Of a DNA stretch of 19,588 nt, positions 1 through 7,486 are shown in pieces (position 1 is the first letter of the stretch; each line of letters starts with the position of its first letter). The stretch lies in assembly GCA_964342585.1 (NCBI GenBank), contig CAYFHK010000046.1:1-19588 (forward strand). The letters are read 5' to 3'. Source of the DNA: Parvularcula sp964342585. GTDB lineage: Bacteria > Pseudomonadota > Alphaproteobacteria > Caulobacterales > Parvularculaceae. Both the position numbers and the translations under genes were made by a program. The notes below the pieces were generated by a model. That model had not been told where the DNA came from. It saw only the letters and a list, made by a program, of their open reading frames with translations, and made no database searches.

Positions 1-1039
1 CATAGGTGAGCGAATCCCCCATCAGCATCACCCGAGACGCCGATGACCACGTCCCCGCCCCAAGATCGATCGACAAAGCCGACGTCTCGTCCGCAAACGA
101 AAGAGGTAGGTTATTCAGCCCAACCTCAACTTCGACTTCGCCTGTGTTGGACACCTCGGAGCCGTTTGAAACGCTATAGCTGAAAGCGTCCAATCCCAGA
201 AATCCTAGGTCCGGGACATATGTGACAGCGCCCGTGATTGGATCGACGTCGATCGAGCCATGAGCAGGGTTCTCTATGATCTGAACGGTATCGGGCGCCA
301 GAGCTCCTGTCGGGGCGGAATCGTTACCCAAAAGGTCGACAGTGACCGCTTCTTCCACTCCTGTCTCAATCAGGTCATCGACTGCAATCGGGGCCGTGCG
401 CGCAGTGAATGCAGTTTGTTCGTAGACGGCCGTCGTCGCCGTGGGGAAGGTTGCGACGCCTGTGAAGTTGCTGGAGCCAGTCCAGAGGCTTGCGTAGATG
501 TGACCTGGCTGATCGGGCATGCCGATCTCCGGCTCCTCAACTGTAAGGAGCAGCGCGCCATCAGCGTACCAGCTTATTGAATCAGGGCCCCAGTCGAAAG
601 CATAGGTATGTTCCGATGCCGCGGCGTCGAAACCAAGATCTACGAACGTGCTCTCAAACCCCTCGGGCGTGTGGTATGAAAGTAGGACTTTTGTTGTGTC
701 GCCGCCGATAAATTCGAAGTCTATCTCGCTGACCGGATCGCCGAAGGCCGGTCCTGTATAGACAAAAAAGGAAGACAGCGCGCCCGTTTCCCCCGAAGGA
801 CGCATCGTTACTTCGTAGCGACCATAGAAATAAGTTTCTGCACTGCGGAATTCCGCGCCTGTGAAGCTCTTTCCGTCACGATCGTCGGTGTTGAGCTCAA
901 GCGTCACGCTGCCAGGTGAGACAATGACGTTGTCCGGAGACCAGGACGTATCAATGAAGTTCGCCGGATTTGTATAATCCGAAACGACCCACGTCTCTGT
1001 ATCGAACCCATCAAAGGGGTCGCTGAAGTTTGTCGACAT
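1..1039 (-). CDS. Secreted GH16 glycanase / Ig-like / SGNH (GDSL) esterase fusion, 3' end outside window
   Basis: The first 346 codons of a gene that runs off the left edge; there is no in-frame stop. Residues 1-213 form a glycoside hydrolase family 16 domain with the signature EIDFEF at 105-110, where E105 and E109 are the expected nucleophile and acid/base and D107 the helper. Residues about 216-306 look like a tandem Ig/cadherin-like (Big_9 type) domain, starting APIAVDD and containing VTYVPDLGFLG. At residues 338-346 the chain reads MLMGDSLTY, block I of SGNH/GDSL hydrolases with S343 as the likely nucleophile; the rest of that domain is outside. The ATG is preceded by AAGGTG at good spacing. 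The protein enters the GH16 fold at once with no signal peptide, which fits type I secretion through a C-terminal signal, as known for rhizobial ExsH (inference). The GH16 part resembles the ExoK-like protein in this same window. Likely role: cutting and de-esterifying the cluster's polysaccharide. Confidence 0.85.
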   Translation of the reverse strand, partial: MSTNFSDPFDGFDTETWVVSDYTNPANFIDTSWSPDNVIVSPGSVTLELNTDDRDGKSFTGAEFRSAETYFYGRYEVTMRPSGETGALSSFFVYTGPAFGDPVSEIDFEFIGGDTTKVLLSYHTPEGFESTFVDLGFDAAASEHTYAFDWGPDSISWYADGALLLTVEEPEIGMPDQPGHIYASLWTGSSNFTGVATFPTATTAVYEQTAFTARTAPIAVDDLIETGVEEAVTVDLLGNDSAPTGALAPDTVQIIENPAHGSIDVDPITGAVTYVPDLGFLGLDAFSYSVSNGSEVSNTGEVEVEVGLNNLPLSFADETSALSIDLGAGTWSSASRVMLMGDSLTY

Positions 1040-1220
1040 GCCCACCTTGCCCCAGAACACACAAGGACCCGCAACGCATTGCGGCCCCTTCTTTCGTTAC
1101 CTGAGTCTCGCTCCCACCAGCTGTGCCTCCTATCACATTCTCCAAAACATCGTCCTGAATTTTATTTGAAGTCGGAACCGGGCCCGCGGGTGATCCATCC
1201 CCATCAGCATCAAACGATGG

Positions 1221-2336
1221 TCAGGATTTGAGAAGTAGCCTCATCATGGCCTTGGGCAGGCCGCTGAGGCCTGCCAACGCCACTGCGGCGGAGAAAGAAC
1301 CTCGGCGGATAAGGCGGGCAGCCGTGACGCTTTTGTGCCAACGCAGCTCGGCCCGGTTTTCGGTCGTGAGTTCCGAAAGATCACAACCGGTGATGAAACG
1401 ACAGTCGTCAAGGTCGGGCTCATACGCGCGATATCCTGCTAGTTCGAGAAGCTTTGCGCCAACCGCAACGCGAAAGCGTCCTCTTTCAATAGGCTCCAGA
1501 AAAGGTGCGAGAGCATCGAGCATTGGTTCGAGGCCCTGGTCGGCGAGCGCAAAGGGAGTTTCGGGAGGGGGGAACGAGAGGTCCGCCAATCCCCGCCGGC
1601 GGCGGGCGGCGGAAAGCGCTGCAAGTTGGGACGAGACGGCCATCACCCGTCCTTTGGCGATCCGCGCCCCAGAGACGCTGTGTTCGTGGATGCGGTATTT
1701 GCCGAGCCGGTCCGGCATGTTGTGCAAACGCCCGAGATCGGTGAGCCGCCAGTAAAGATCCGAGTCCTGGGAGGTCGGCATGATCCGGTAGCCGCCGACG
1801 CGGCGGATCGCGGCGGTTCGGGCGAAAAGAAAGGGGTGAATGATGTAAGGTTCTCGCGCCGGCGCCCAGTCCGGGTCAGCGTCGCCCGGGTCGCCCGGGC
1901 GAGGATGGTCCAGGATATCTCGACCGTCCGCATCGATGTGGTCGACGTCGCAGCCGACAGCGACGCATTCGGGATGAGCGCGAAGGTAGTCTCTTTGGCA
2001 TTCAAGACGGTGAGGATAGGCGACGTCGTCCGCGTCGAATCTTGCGACGAATTCGGCTCGGCAAAGCGAGAGGCCATGATTCAACGCCGCCGCGACGCCT
2101 TGGTTGGTCGTGCGCGCCACCTCGATCCGCCGATGCCGTTGAGCGAGTTCAGTCAGAAGCCCTGACGAGCTGTCAGTAGAACCGTCATCGACGATAATCA
2201 CCCGAAAATCATCGATCGTCTGATCGCAAATGCTGTTGATGGCGGCCTCAAGCGTCGCCTCAGCATTGAAGACGGGGATCAGGACATCTACCGACGCCTT
2301 ACTCGGCGCTTCAGCCGTCGAAGCCTGGCCAGACAT
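1221..2336 (-). CDS. Family 2 glycosyltransferase
   Basis: A 371-residue GT-A fold glycosyltransferase that would move a sugar from a nucleotide donor to a growing lipid-linked repeat unit on the cytoplasmic face. After a short polar lead the chain enters the fold at VDVLIPVFNAEATL. The nucleotide-binding DDGS lies at 50-53, the metal-binding DADD at 101-104 (ARFDADDVAYPHR), and the acceptor-side acidic motif SQDSDLYWR at 189-197. The C-terminal third is unassigned and has no clear membrane segment. An ATG was chosen as start; an in-frame TTG 18 bases upstream is possible. The start lies inside the end of the sulfotransferase gene (26-base overlap), so the two are probably co-transcribed and translationally coupled. 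Donor and acceptor cannot be read from sequence. The family is certain, the precise role is not. Confidence 0.88.
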   Translation of the reverse strand: MSGQASTAEAPSKASVDVLIPVFNAEATLEAAINSICDQTIDDFRVIIVDDGSTDSSSGLLTELAQRHRRIEVARTTNQGVAAALNHGLSLCRAEFVARFDADDVAYPHRLECQRDYLRAHPECVAVGCDVDHIDADGRDILDHPRPGDPGDADPDWAPAREPYIIHPFLFARTAAIRRVGGYRIMPTSQDSDLYWRLTDLGRLHNMPDRLGKYRIHEHSVSGARIAKGRVMAVSSQLAALSAARRRRGLADLSFPPPETPFALADQGLEPMLDALAPFLEPIERGRFRVAVGAKLLELAGYRAYEPDLDDCRFITGCDLSELTTENRAELRWHKSVTAARLIRRGSFSAAVALAGLSGLPKAMMRLLLKS

Positions 2337-3303
2337 CCGAAAGATCCCGGTCAAGCAGAGATGAAAGGCCTTGATTGCATGCGTTTAGGTGCTGCGTGAG
2401 GAACGCCAGCGTCTCTGGCTGCGTCGCCGGCCTGTTGGTAGCTTTCAGAAGGATCGGATTCACTTTGTGAAACCAAGTCTGGTAGATCTTGTTGGCGATC
2501 CGTTCTTTTCGAGTGTTTTGTCCATTTATGTGGGATCTGTAGCGCTGCAACGCGACGTACTGGCCGGCGCGGTTCAAAATCTTCTGGCCAGTTACGCTGA
2601 TTGGATAGTAGGTTTTATTGAACCATAGATCATAGCTTGAGGCGTCAAAACGTTTGGCGCCGATGAAATCGGCAACCTCGTCTAGAATTTCCTGCTGGCG
2701 TGCGATGAAATCCTCGAAAAGGATGATCTTGACCCGCTCAGGTCCGAGAATGCTCAGCCAGCGCTCAAGGTGCGAACGATAGATCGAACCTCGTATGATC
2801 GGAGGGTGCCGCACCAGAGCCCGCTCGAATGAGCAGGTCACGCGCATCATGCTCATCTCGTGCCAGTATTGCGAGACGGCCCGCTTCACGGGGTCGCGCA
2901 ACATGAAGATAACCTTTGCCGCCGGCGCCGCCTCTTTCAGACGATGGGGCGCCGCTTCGGAAAAGAGATAGAGCGTGGAGTCCTCACCGATCAGGGCGCG
3001 ATCGGCGAAGGAGGCGAAACGATCGAAGTACCAGGCGCGGTTCGCGTCATGGTCAGGGCGCGCGTCTTTCCAGCGCATCCCGTCATTTTCAAAAAAGAAA
3101 TAGTCAGGATGAATGATTGGATCATCAGCGTCAAAGTAACTGACCTCGTCGTCAGGAATGCCGATATCCGGATGCTGACCGAGGATGAAATGCAGCGAGG
3201 TCGTCCCACATTTCGGTGCGCCGCCTATGACGAAATCCGGCGCACGCTCGGCTTTGCGTGTCTCGGCGCGCGCGCCGTCCGCCATCTGGTCATGCGCGTT
3301 CAT
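2311..3303 (-). CDS. PAPS-dependent sulfotransferase (carbohydrate type)
   Basis: A 330-residue cytoplasmic sulfotransferase expected to move sulfate from PAPS to a sugar hydroxyl. The 5'-phosphosulfate loop is PKCGTTSL at residues 30-37, preceded by DFVIGGA. The 3'-phosphate site is RDPVKRAVSQYWHE at 136-149, with R136 and S144 as the usual binding residues. These two motifs in this order and spacing define the family. The region 193-201 (ERVKIILFEDF) matches the conserved strand of Sulfotransfer_1/3 proteins. The ATG has GAAAGG seven bases upstream. It is the first gene of a minus-strand pair whose second member, a glycosyltransferase, overlaps its 3' end. The context suggests sulfation of the polysaccharide or its lipid-linked repeat unit (inference); a different small acceptor cannot be excluded. 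Confidence 0.9.
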   Translation of the reverse strand: MNAHDQMADGARAETRKAERAPDFVIGGAPKCGTTSLHFILGQHPDIGIPDDEVSYFDADDPIIHPDYFFFENDGMRWKDARPDHDANRAWYFDRFASFADRALIGEDSTLYLFSEAAPHRLKEAAPAAKVIFMLRDPVKRAVSQYWHEMSMMRVTCSFERALVRHPPIIRGSIYRSHLERWLSILGPERVKIILFEDFIARQQEILDEVADFIGAKRFDASSYDLWFNKTYYPISVTGQKILNRAGQYVALQRYRSHINGQNTRKERIANKIYQTWFHKVNPILLKATNRPATQPETLAFLTQHLNACNQGLSSLLDRDLSDVWPGFDG

Positions 3304-3382
3304 GTCTGGGCCTTTCGCACCGTCGCGTCATATGCAGGGTTCCATTGGTGTTAGGTCATTACCGGGTGGCGGTCTATCGAAG

Positions 3383-3422
3383 CTGCACGCAAAAACCGTT
3401 ACCTTCCAACGGCTGTGTGCAG
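3383..3422. promoter_or_regulatory. Nested inverted repeat between divergent sulfotransferase and flippase genes
   Basis: CTGCAC (3383-3388) pairs with GTGCAG (3417-3422), and inside it CCGTT (3396-3400) pairs with AACGG (3408-3412) around a 7-base loop. It sits in the 172-bp space between the divergent sulfotransferase and flippase starts, about 54 bases before the flippase ATG. It could be an operator or a leader structure. No sigma-70-like promoter pair was convincing in this interval. Function is inferred from position only. Confidence 0.3.
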
Positions 3423-3475
3423 TCGCTAACGTCGGAGCGCTCAAAGCGCCGGACGCCTGAAGTGGCTGGTTCGGC

Positions 3476-4900
3476 ATGAGTCGCAGCGGCGGCTTCCTCG
3501 CTTCGGTCAGCGCGCTTTCGGCGGCGCGGGCGGCGGCTGTCGCGTCGCAGGTGCTGATCATACCGATCCTCGCACGCAGTTTGACGCCTGCGGATTTCGG
3601 AATTGTCGCACTCGCTATGAGCGTCGCGGCGCTCACCCATATCTTCAGTGACGCGGGCATGGCGCGCTCTTTGATCCGGACCCCTTTGGACGCTGTTGAG
3701 GAATGGTCTAGCGTCTTCTGGTTCCTGGGCGCTGTCGGCGGGGTTCTCAGCGGCGTGATCCTCGCGCTAGTTCCCGCCGCAGTCTGGTTCTTTGAAGAAC
3801 CCGCGCTTTACGCGCCTCTCATCGCACTTTCGCCGACCCCTCTGATGCTGTCGCTCGGGGCCGCGTTCACCGCCGAGATGGAACGGCGGGGCGCCTTCGC
3901 CGAACTCGCTCTCTCTCAGGTCAGCGCCACGCTGCTGAGCTTTCTTGTCGCGGTCTGGATGGCCCTGGCGGGCTTCGGTTTCTGGGCTCTCATCGTTCAA
4001 CAGATCATTTTGATCGGGGCCCGATCGCTTTGGGCTGCGGTTCGGTCGCGGTTCCGTCCCTCGGTCAGTTTTTCCATGAGAGCGCTTGGTCCCCATTTTC
4101 GCTTCGGTCGAGATATCACCGTATCTTCTCTGCTGAGTTATGCCGGTGAGCAGTCGACGACGTTGGTGATCGGCAAGGCCTTTGGTGCTGCGGAGCTTGG
4201 CCTCTATTCGATGACGCAGCGTTTTGCGCGGTTACCGCTCTTTGGTCTGGCGGGCCCTTTTGGACAAGTGCTCTATGTCCGCCTCGCAGGTGTATCCGAG
4301 GATCTACCCGTGTTTCGCCGCGTCGTCGTCGCAGCTGTGCGTCTTCTCGGGCTGGCGATCCTCCCTGGGATGGCTGCGGTTGCGGTCGCCGGCGAAGAAG
4401 CCTTTGTTCTCGTCCTTTCTGAGAAATGGGCGGAGGTCGCGCCGATCTTCGCGCTGATTGCAGGCGGCGCTGCGCTCCGGGCCGTGACTAATCCAACCTT
4501 TGTCGCGCTCGCGGCTCTGGGCCGCACCGACCAGCGTCTGCTCCTTACAATCGAGATCACGGGTTTCTGGCTCATCCTGTTGCTGGGGAGCGGCGCCTTT
4601 GGCGTTGCGGGCATTGCGCTCGCTTACACGGCATGGATGCTGCTCCAGTTGCCGCTTCATTGGCGACGGCTGGAGAGAACTTGTGGCCTTGGCGCATTGG
4701 CCTTTCTCCGCGCTCTCACGCTTGGCGTGATTGTCGCCGTATTGGTGGCGGTCGCAATGGTTTTGGCGTTCACGTTCTCCAATCTCGAAGGGTGGGCGCG
4801 GCTCGGACTTGGCGCCGGGGTCGCGATGTTGACGTTCGGCGCCGCCGCGGTCGCAGTTCGTGATTGGCTTAAGGACGACCTTGCGAGCCTCCGTGGATGA
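3476..4900 (+). CDS. Oligosaccharide flippase, Wzx/polysaccharide biosynthesis (MOP) family
   Basis: A 474-residue, strongly hydrophobic inner-membrane protein of usual Wzx length, with about 12-14 predicted membrane segments. The N-terminal stretch, with ARSLTPADFGIVALAMS (about residues 34-50) followed by DAGMARSLIRT, is the typical signature of Polysacc_synt/WzxC-like flippases. The region about residues 221-240 (YAGEQSTTLVIGKAFGAAEL) matches the conserved second half of the family. It would flip the undecaprenyl-linked repeat unit assembled by the neighbouring glycosyltransferases to the periplasmic side. The gene stands alone on the plus strand between two minus-strand groups: divergent from the sulfotransferase and convergent with the GT4-type gene. 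No strong ribosome-binding site is visible. Family assignment is firm; the carried substrate is unknown. Confidence 0.9.
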   Translation: MSRSGGFLASVSALSAARAAAVASQVLIIPILARSLTPADFGIVALAMSVAALTHIFSDAGMARSLIRTPLDAVEEWSSVFWFLGAVGGVLSGVILALVPAAVWFFEEPALYAPLIALSPTPLMLSLGAAFTAEMERRGAFAELALSQVSATLLSFLVAVWMALAGFGFWALIVQQIILIGARSLWAAVRSRFRPSVSFSMRALGPHFRFGRDITVSSLLSYAGEQSTTLVIGKAFGAAELGLYSMTQRFARLPLFGLAGPFGQVLYVRLAGVSEDLPVFRRVVVAAVRLLGLAILPGMAAVAVAGEEAFVLVLSEKWAEVAPIFALIAGGAALRAVTNPTFVALAALGRTDQRLLLTIEITGFWLILLLGSGAFGVAGIALAYTAWMLLQLPLHWRRLERTCGLGALAFLRALTLGVIVAVLVAVAMVLAFTFSNLEGWARLGLGAGVAMLTFGAAAVAVRDWLKDDLASLRG

Positions 4901-5003
4901 ATGCGCGAGGGATCGGTTGCCGCCAAACAGCGGCGGCGCCAGGACGTCGACCACCCGATCCGGACCGATCTTCGTGAAATTGCTTTGTTCCCTGAGATTT
5001 AGA

Positions 5004-5053
5004 CCAGTTCTCAGGGTCAGGACCCTAGGGGGGACCTGACCGGAGAACTCTGG
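5004..5053. terminator. Large stem-loop between convergent genes, possible bidirectional terminator
   Basis: The arm 5004-5025 (CCAGTTCTC, then GGTCAGG, then CCC) pairs with 5031-5053 (GGG, then CCTGACC, then GAGAACT and TGG) with one or two small bulges and mismatches. The loop is very short. It lies between the end of the flippase gene on the plus strand and the end of the GT4-type gene on the minus strand. A U-tract is missing on both sides, so intrinsic termination is uncertain. It could instead be a dispersed palindromic repeat or the end of a lost mobile element. Confidence 0.4.
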
Positions 5054-5143
5054 CTACCCGTGGCCCAAATGGTCCATGAGCGCTGACGCCGGACAGCCCT
5101 GATGACGGGAAAAGGTCACCTGCCTAGGGTAATATGGCTGTCG

Positions 5144-6172
5144 TCACTGGCTGTTTCTGAGGTCGCCGACCTCTCCGTAAAGCTCGAGAAAAGCCCGCGC
5201 GCCAGCATCGAAATTCAACGTATTTTCCACGTAAGCGCGAGGATTGTATCGATTCCGGTTGACGTCGAAGCGGTGAAGCGCTTCCCGCGCGTTTGCGGTG
5301 GTGAATGTCATTCCGCAAGTCTGGTCAAAGTAGGGAACGGACGAAACCCGCGCATCGGCTGGTAGAAACAGGCGTTGCTTCGGATCCACCAGTTCGCCTT
5401 CGTCCCATGCGAGGATCGGCAGGTTTGAGGACATCGCTTCTTGGTATGCGATGCCTTGGGTTTCATGTTCGCAGAGGAAGATCATCGCCCGGGATCGTCG
5501 CAGAGCTTGGCGATAGGCGTCGAGATGATGGTGCCCATAGCGTAGAGTCAGATGACTTCGGCCGAGGCGGTCGAGTTCGTCCCTGAGTGCGTCGAGCAAC
5601 TCCGGCTCTCTCTGCTCGCGGCGCCAGCGGATCTTGTCGTAGATCAGGTAATCGACGGTTTTCTCCGCGTCGCTCAGATCCGGCCAGGCCTCCGTGTCGA
5701 TTGCGATGAAGAGCGAGCGGATCCTGTCGCCAAGGTGAGCCTCGTAGAGTTTGCTCGACCAGTCGCAGCCTAAAGCAAAAAGTTTGACATCGACCCCCGC
5801 GGTCACCGTCTCCACTTCGTCAGGATATCCAAAATCTGCATGAAAGGCGAAGGCCGGGTTCGGCAAGCGCACCTTCGCAAAGACGGACCGGTAGCCGCAG
5901 AGAGCAATTGGGTGGGCGGGGTCCCGCCGCGCCTCAGCGAAGTCGTTAAGATGGACCTGCAGACCCTGCGCCTTGAGGCTCTTTATGAGATTGAGGAGCG
6001 CGGTGTAGTAGCCGGTATATGGTTGTCGCCGCCGTGCGGCGCGATAGATGCGCCGCGCGGCGCTCCGCGCGATAGAAGCGGCGCGACCAAAAGGCGCGTC
6101 GATCGCCTTCGCTTCGAATCCATCATAGAAGAGCAGAACCTTCGAGATGGGTTTTCGGGAAACGGTATCCAT
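5144..6172 (-). CDS. GT4-type (group 1) glycosyltransferase
   Basis: About 342 residues with the layout of a GT-B fold enzyme. An N-terminal half starting KVLLFYDGFEAKAID is followed by a C-terminal Rossmann half. The most telling motif is CEHETQGIAYQEAMSSN at about 234-250, which has glutamates eight residues apart (E237 and E245, the E-x7-E pattern) and a following NLPILAWDEGE, as in retaining GT4 enzymes that bind nucleotide sugars. HHHLDAYRQALRRSRAMI just before is the usual helix-strand lead. The ATG here is immediately preceded by an in-frame GTG that could also be used. It is the last gene of the minus-strand exo operon, 36 bases after the ExoL-like gene. It does not clearly match a named succinoglycan enzyme. 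The linkage it makes is unknown. Confidence 0.8.
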   Translation of the reverse strand: MDTVSRKPISKVLLFYDGFEAKAIDAPFGRAASIARSAARRIYRAARRRQPYTGYYTALLNLIKSLKAQGLQVHLNDFAEARRDPAHPIALCGYRSVFAKVRLPNPAFAFHADFGYPDEVETVTAGVDVKLFALGCDWSSKLYEAHLGDRIRSLFIAIDTEAWPDLSDAEKTVDYLIYDKIRWRREQREPELLDALRDELDRLGRSHLTLRYGHHHLDAYRQALRRSRAMIFLCEHETQGIAYQEAMSSNLPILAWDEGELVDPKQRLFLPADARVSSVPYFDQTCGMTFTTANAREALHRFDVNRNRYNPRAYVENTLNFDAGARAFLELYGEVGDLRNSQ

Positions 6173-6208
6173 CACGACGCCACAGCTTCTACGAAGTATT
6201 GAGGCGCA

Positions 6209-7486
6209 TTATTGCGCATTCTCGTCTCTGTTGACGTCATCAACGTCTGCTGTCGCCCCCGCGCCGGTTCCGCTCGACATATACGCCATGTTTTTCACCC
6301 TAGAGCGGCGTTCCGATCGAGACGACGCGGCGTTCCGCCTCCCGTCGTCGATGGCCTCTTCAATCAGCGCCGCAATAGCGCCGCGAGGCTGAACAAAGGT
6401 TTCTGCGGGGAGGTCGAGGAGCGCCGAGCGGGCTTTGGAGATCGGCGAGGGGTCGACGAGAAGCCCGCCCACCAACTCCGGCAACTTTTCTTCCAGCGGC
6501 TCGTCGAGCGGAAAGCCGATGTTGCGCGCTGCGATCCAGCGCCCGGTTTCCGCTTTGGCGGGGGCGATTGGCGGGCAGGCGAACCAGCCGCCTTCGTAGA
6601 GGCGGTTGGGAAGAAGCCAGGCGGAGTTGAAGCCGTCATCCATGAAGTCGCCGGCCCACACCACGTCCACTCCCTCGTATAGGGCGCCGAGATCCTCCGG
6701 GGCGCGGTAGCGTCCACCGTAATGAAAGCCCGGTTGGGCCGCCACGCGGTCTTCGAAGTCAGGGATTTCACCTAGCGCAGGATAGCCGCGGAGATGGATC
6801 TCCACCTTCCCTGGATAGGTGGCGGCGACCCGCTCCAGGAGCGCGAGCGAGCGTCGGCAGCGCAGGTTTCCGAACCAGCCGATGCGAAGCGGTCCCGCGG
6901 CCCTCTGCTGCGATTCCGCCGGGCGAGGAGCGAGGCCTCGGGTCGGCGTCATGCGATTTTCAACCATCGCCGTCGCCGCCGGCCGCAGGTTCCAGCGGTC
7001 GAAATACGCCGTCAGGAAAGCCGGTGAAGAGACCCAGAGCATTGACGAGCGGCGAAGCATCCAGCCTTCGGCGGCGCGGAGCGCGCGACCGACCGCATCT
7101 TCACGGACCATCAGCCGGTGGATGTCCAGACACTCGTAGACCAGTGGCGCGCGAATGCGTCCCACGATGCGGACGAGCGATGCGATCGCCAGCATATCCA
7201 GATTGCGCGCCAGCAACACGTCGGCCTCAACCAGAAGATCGCGCCGGGCCAGCGCCCGCTGTACCCCAAGAGCAATCGCGCCAAGGCGCTGGAGATAGGC
7301 GTTGTCGCGGGTGCGGCCGAGATCGGCGACGACCCAGTCCGGTTGCTCGTCATCGCGGCGACGCATGGCGAAGCCGTCCACAGCGACGCCATCGGCGCGG
7401 AGGGCCTCGACGCGTCGCCGCGTCGCCGCGTCGCCGCGATCAAACGCGAAATACGCCACACGCCGGGTCATCATGGGGCGGGTCAT
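6209..7486 (-). CDS. exoL: ExoL-like glycosyltransferase
   Basis: A 425-residue glycosyltransferase of the type that adds a sugar to the lipid-linked repeat in succinoglycan synthesis. The N-terminus MTRRVAYFAFDRGDAATRRR and the later segments YECLDIHRLM and VSSPAFLTAYFDRW resemble ExoL-family proteins as I remember them; GIGWFGNLRCRRSL-like sequence (RIGWFGNLRCRRSLAL) opens the C-terminal GT-B half. The open frame extends further upstream, but the start at 7486 was chosen because its ATGA overlaps the stop of the exoA-like gene, implying translational coupling; ATGs at 7474 and 7471 are alternatives. Residues 17-26 are encoded by a 28-base stretch of 8-bp period, which could slip. The C-terminal 30-40 residues are low-complexity and polar. 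The GT family is firm; identity as ExoL is likely, not proven. Confidence 0.8.
   Translation of the reverse strand: MTRPMMTRRVAYFAFDRGDAATRRRVEALRADGVAVDGFAMRRRDDEQPDWVVADLGRTRDNAYLQRLGAIALGVQRALARRDLLVEADVLLARNLDMLAIASLVRIVGRIRAPLVYECLDIHRLMVREDAVGRALRAAEGWMLRRSSMLWVSSPAFLTAYFDRWNLRPAATAMVENRMTPTRGLAPRPAESQQRAAGPLRIGWFGNLRCRRSLALLERVAATYPGKVEIHLRGYPALGEIPDFEDRVAAQPGFHYGGRYRAPEDLGALYEGVDVVWAGDFMDDGFNSAWLLPNRLYEGGWFACPPIAPAKAETGRWIAARNIGFPLDEPLEEKLPELVGGLLVDPSPISKARSALLDLPAETFVQPRGAIAALIEEAIDDGRRNAASSRSERRSRVKNMAYMSSGTGAGATADVDDVNRDENAQ
7411..7438. repeat. 8-bp tandem repeat, 3.5 units, inside the exoL-like gene
   Basis: The bases follow an exact period of 8 (unit CGCGTCGC) over 28 bases, then the pattern breaks on both sides. 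It covers codons 17-26 of the ExoL-like glycosyltransferase. Because the unit is not a multiple of three, gain or loss of one unit would shift the frame near the start of the protein. GC-rich coding sequence can produce such tracts by chance. Confidence 0.6.

Noticed and set aside
1069..1084. Small hairpin CCGCAA-CGCA-TTGCGG
   Set aside because: Six base pairs without a T-tract, located upstream of a start codon and not after a gene end in a terminator position.
1199..1212. 14-base direct repeat CCCCATCAGCATCA, also at 17-30
   Set aside because: One copy is inside the SGNH coding sequence and the other is intergenic. There is no further similarity around them, so a chance match is likely.
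1040..1220. Minus-strand readthrough frame after the GT2 stop, with DADGDGSPAGPVP and QDDVLENVIGGTAGG
   Set aside because: It looks a little like a calcium-binding or secreted-protein remnant, but it has no start codon, ends soon inside the next gene in another frame, and is too short to separate from chance.
4304..4954. 216-codon open frame on the minus strand
   Set aside because: It is antisense to the flippase gene and has a charged, low-complexity composition with no recognisable motif.
5092..5142. GACAGCC and GGCTGTC inverted repeat
   Set aside because: Seven base pairs across a 37-base loop is too weak to propose a structure or site.
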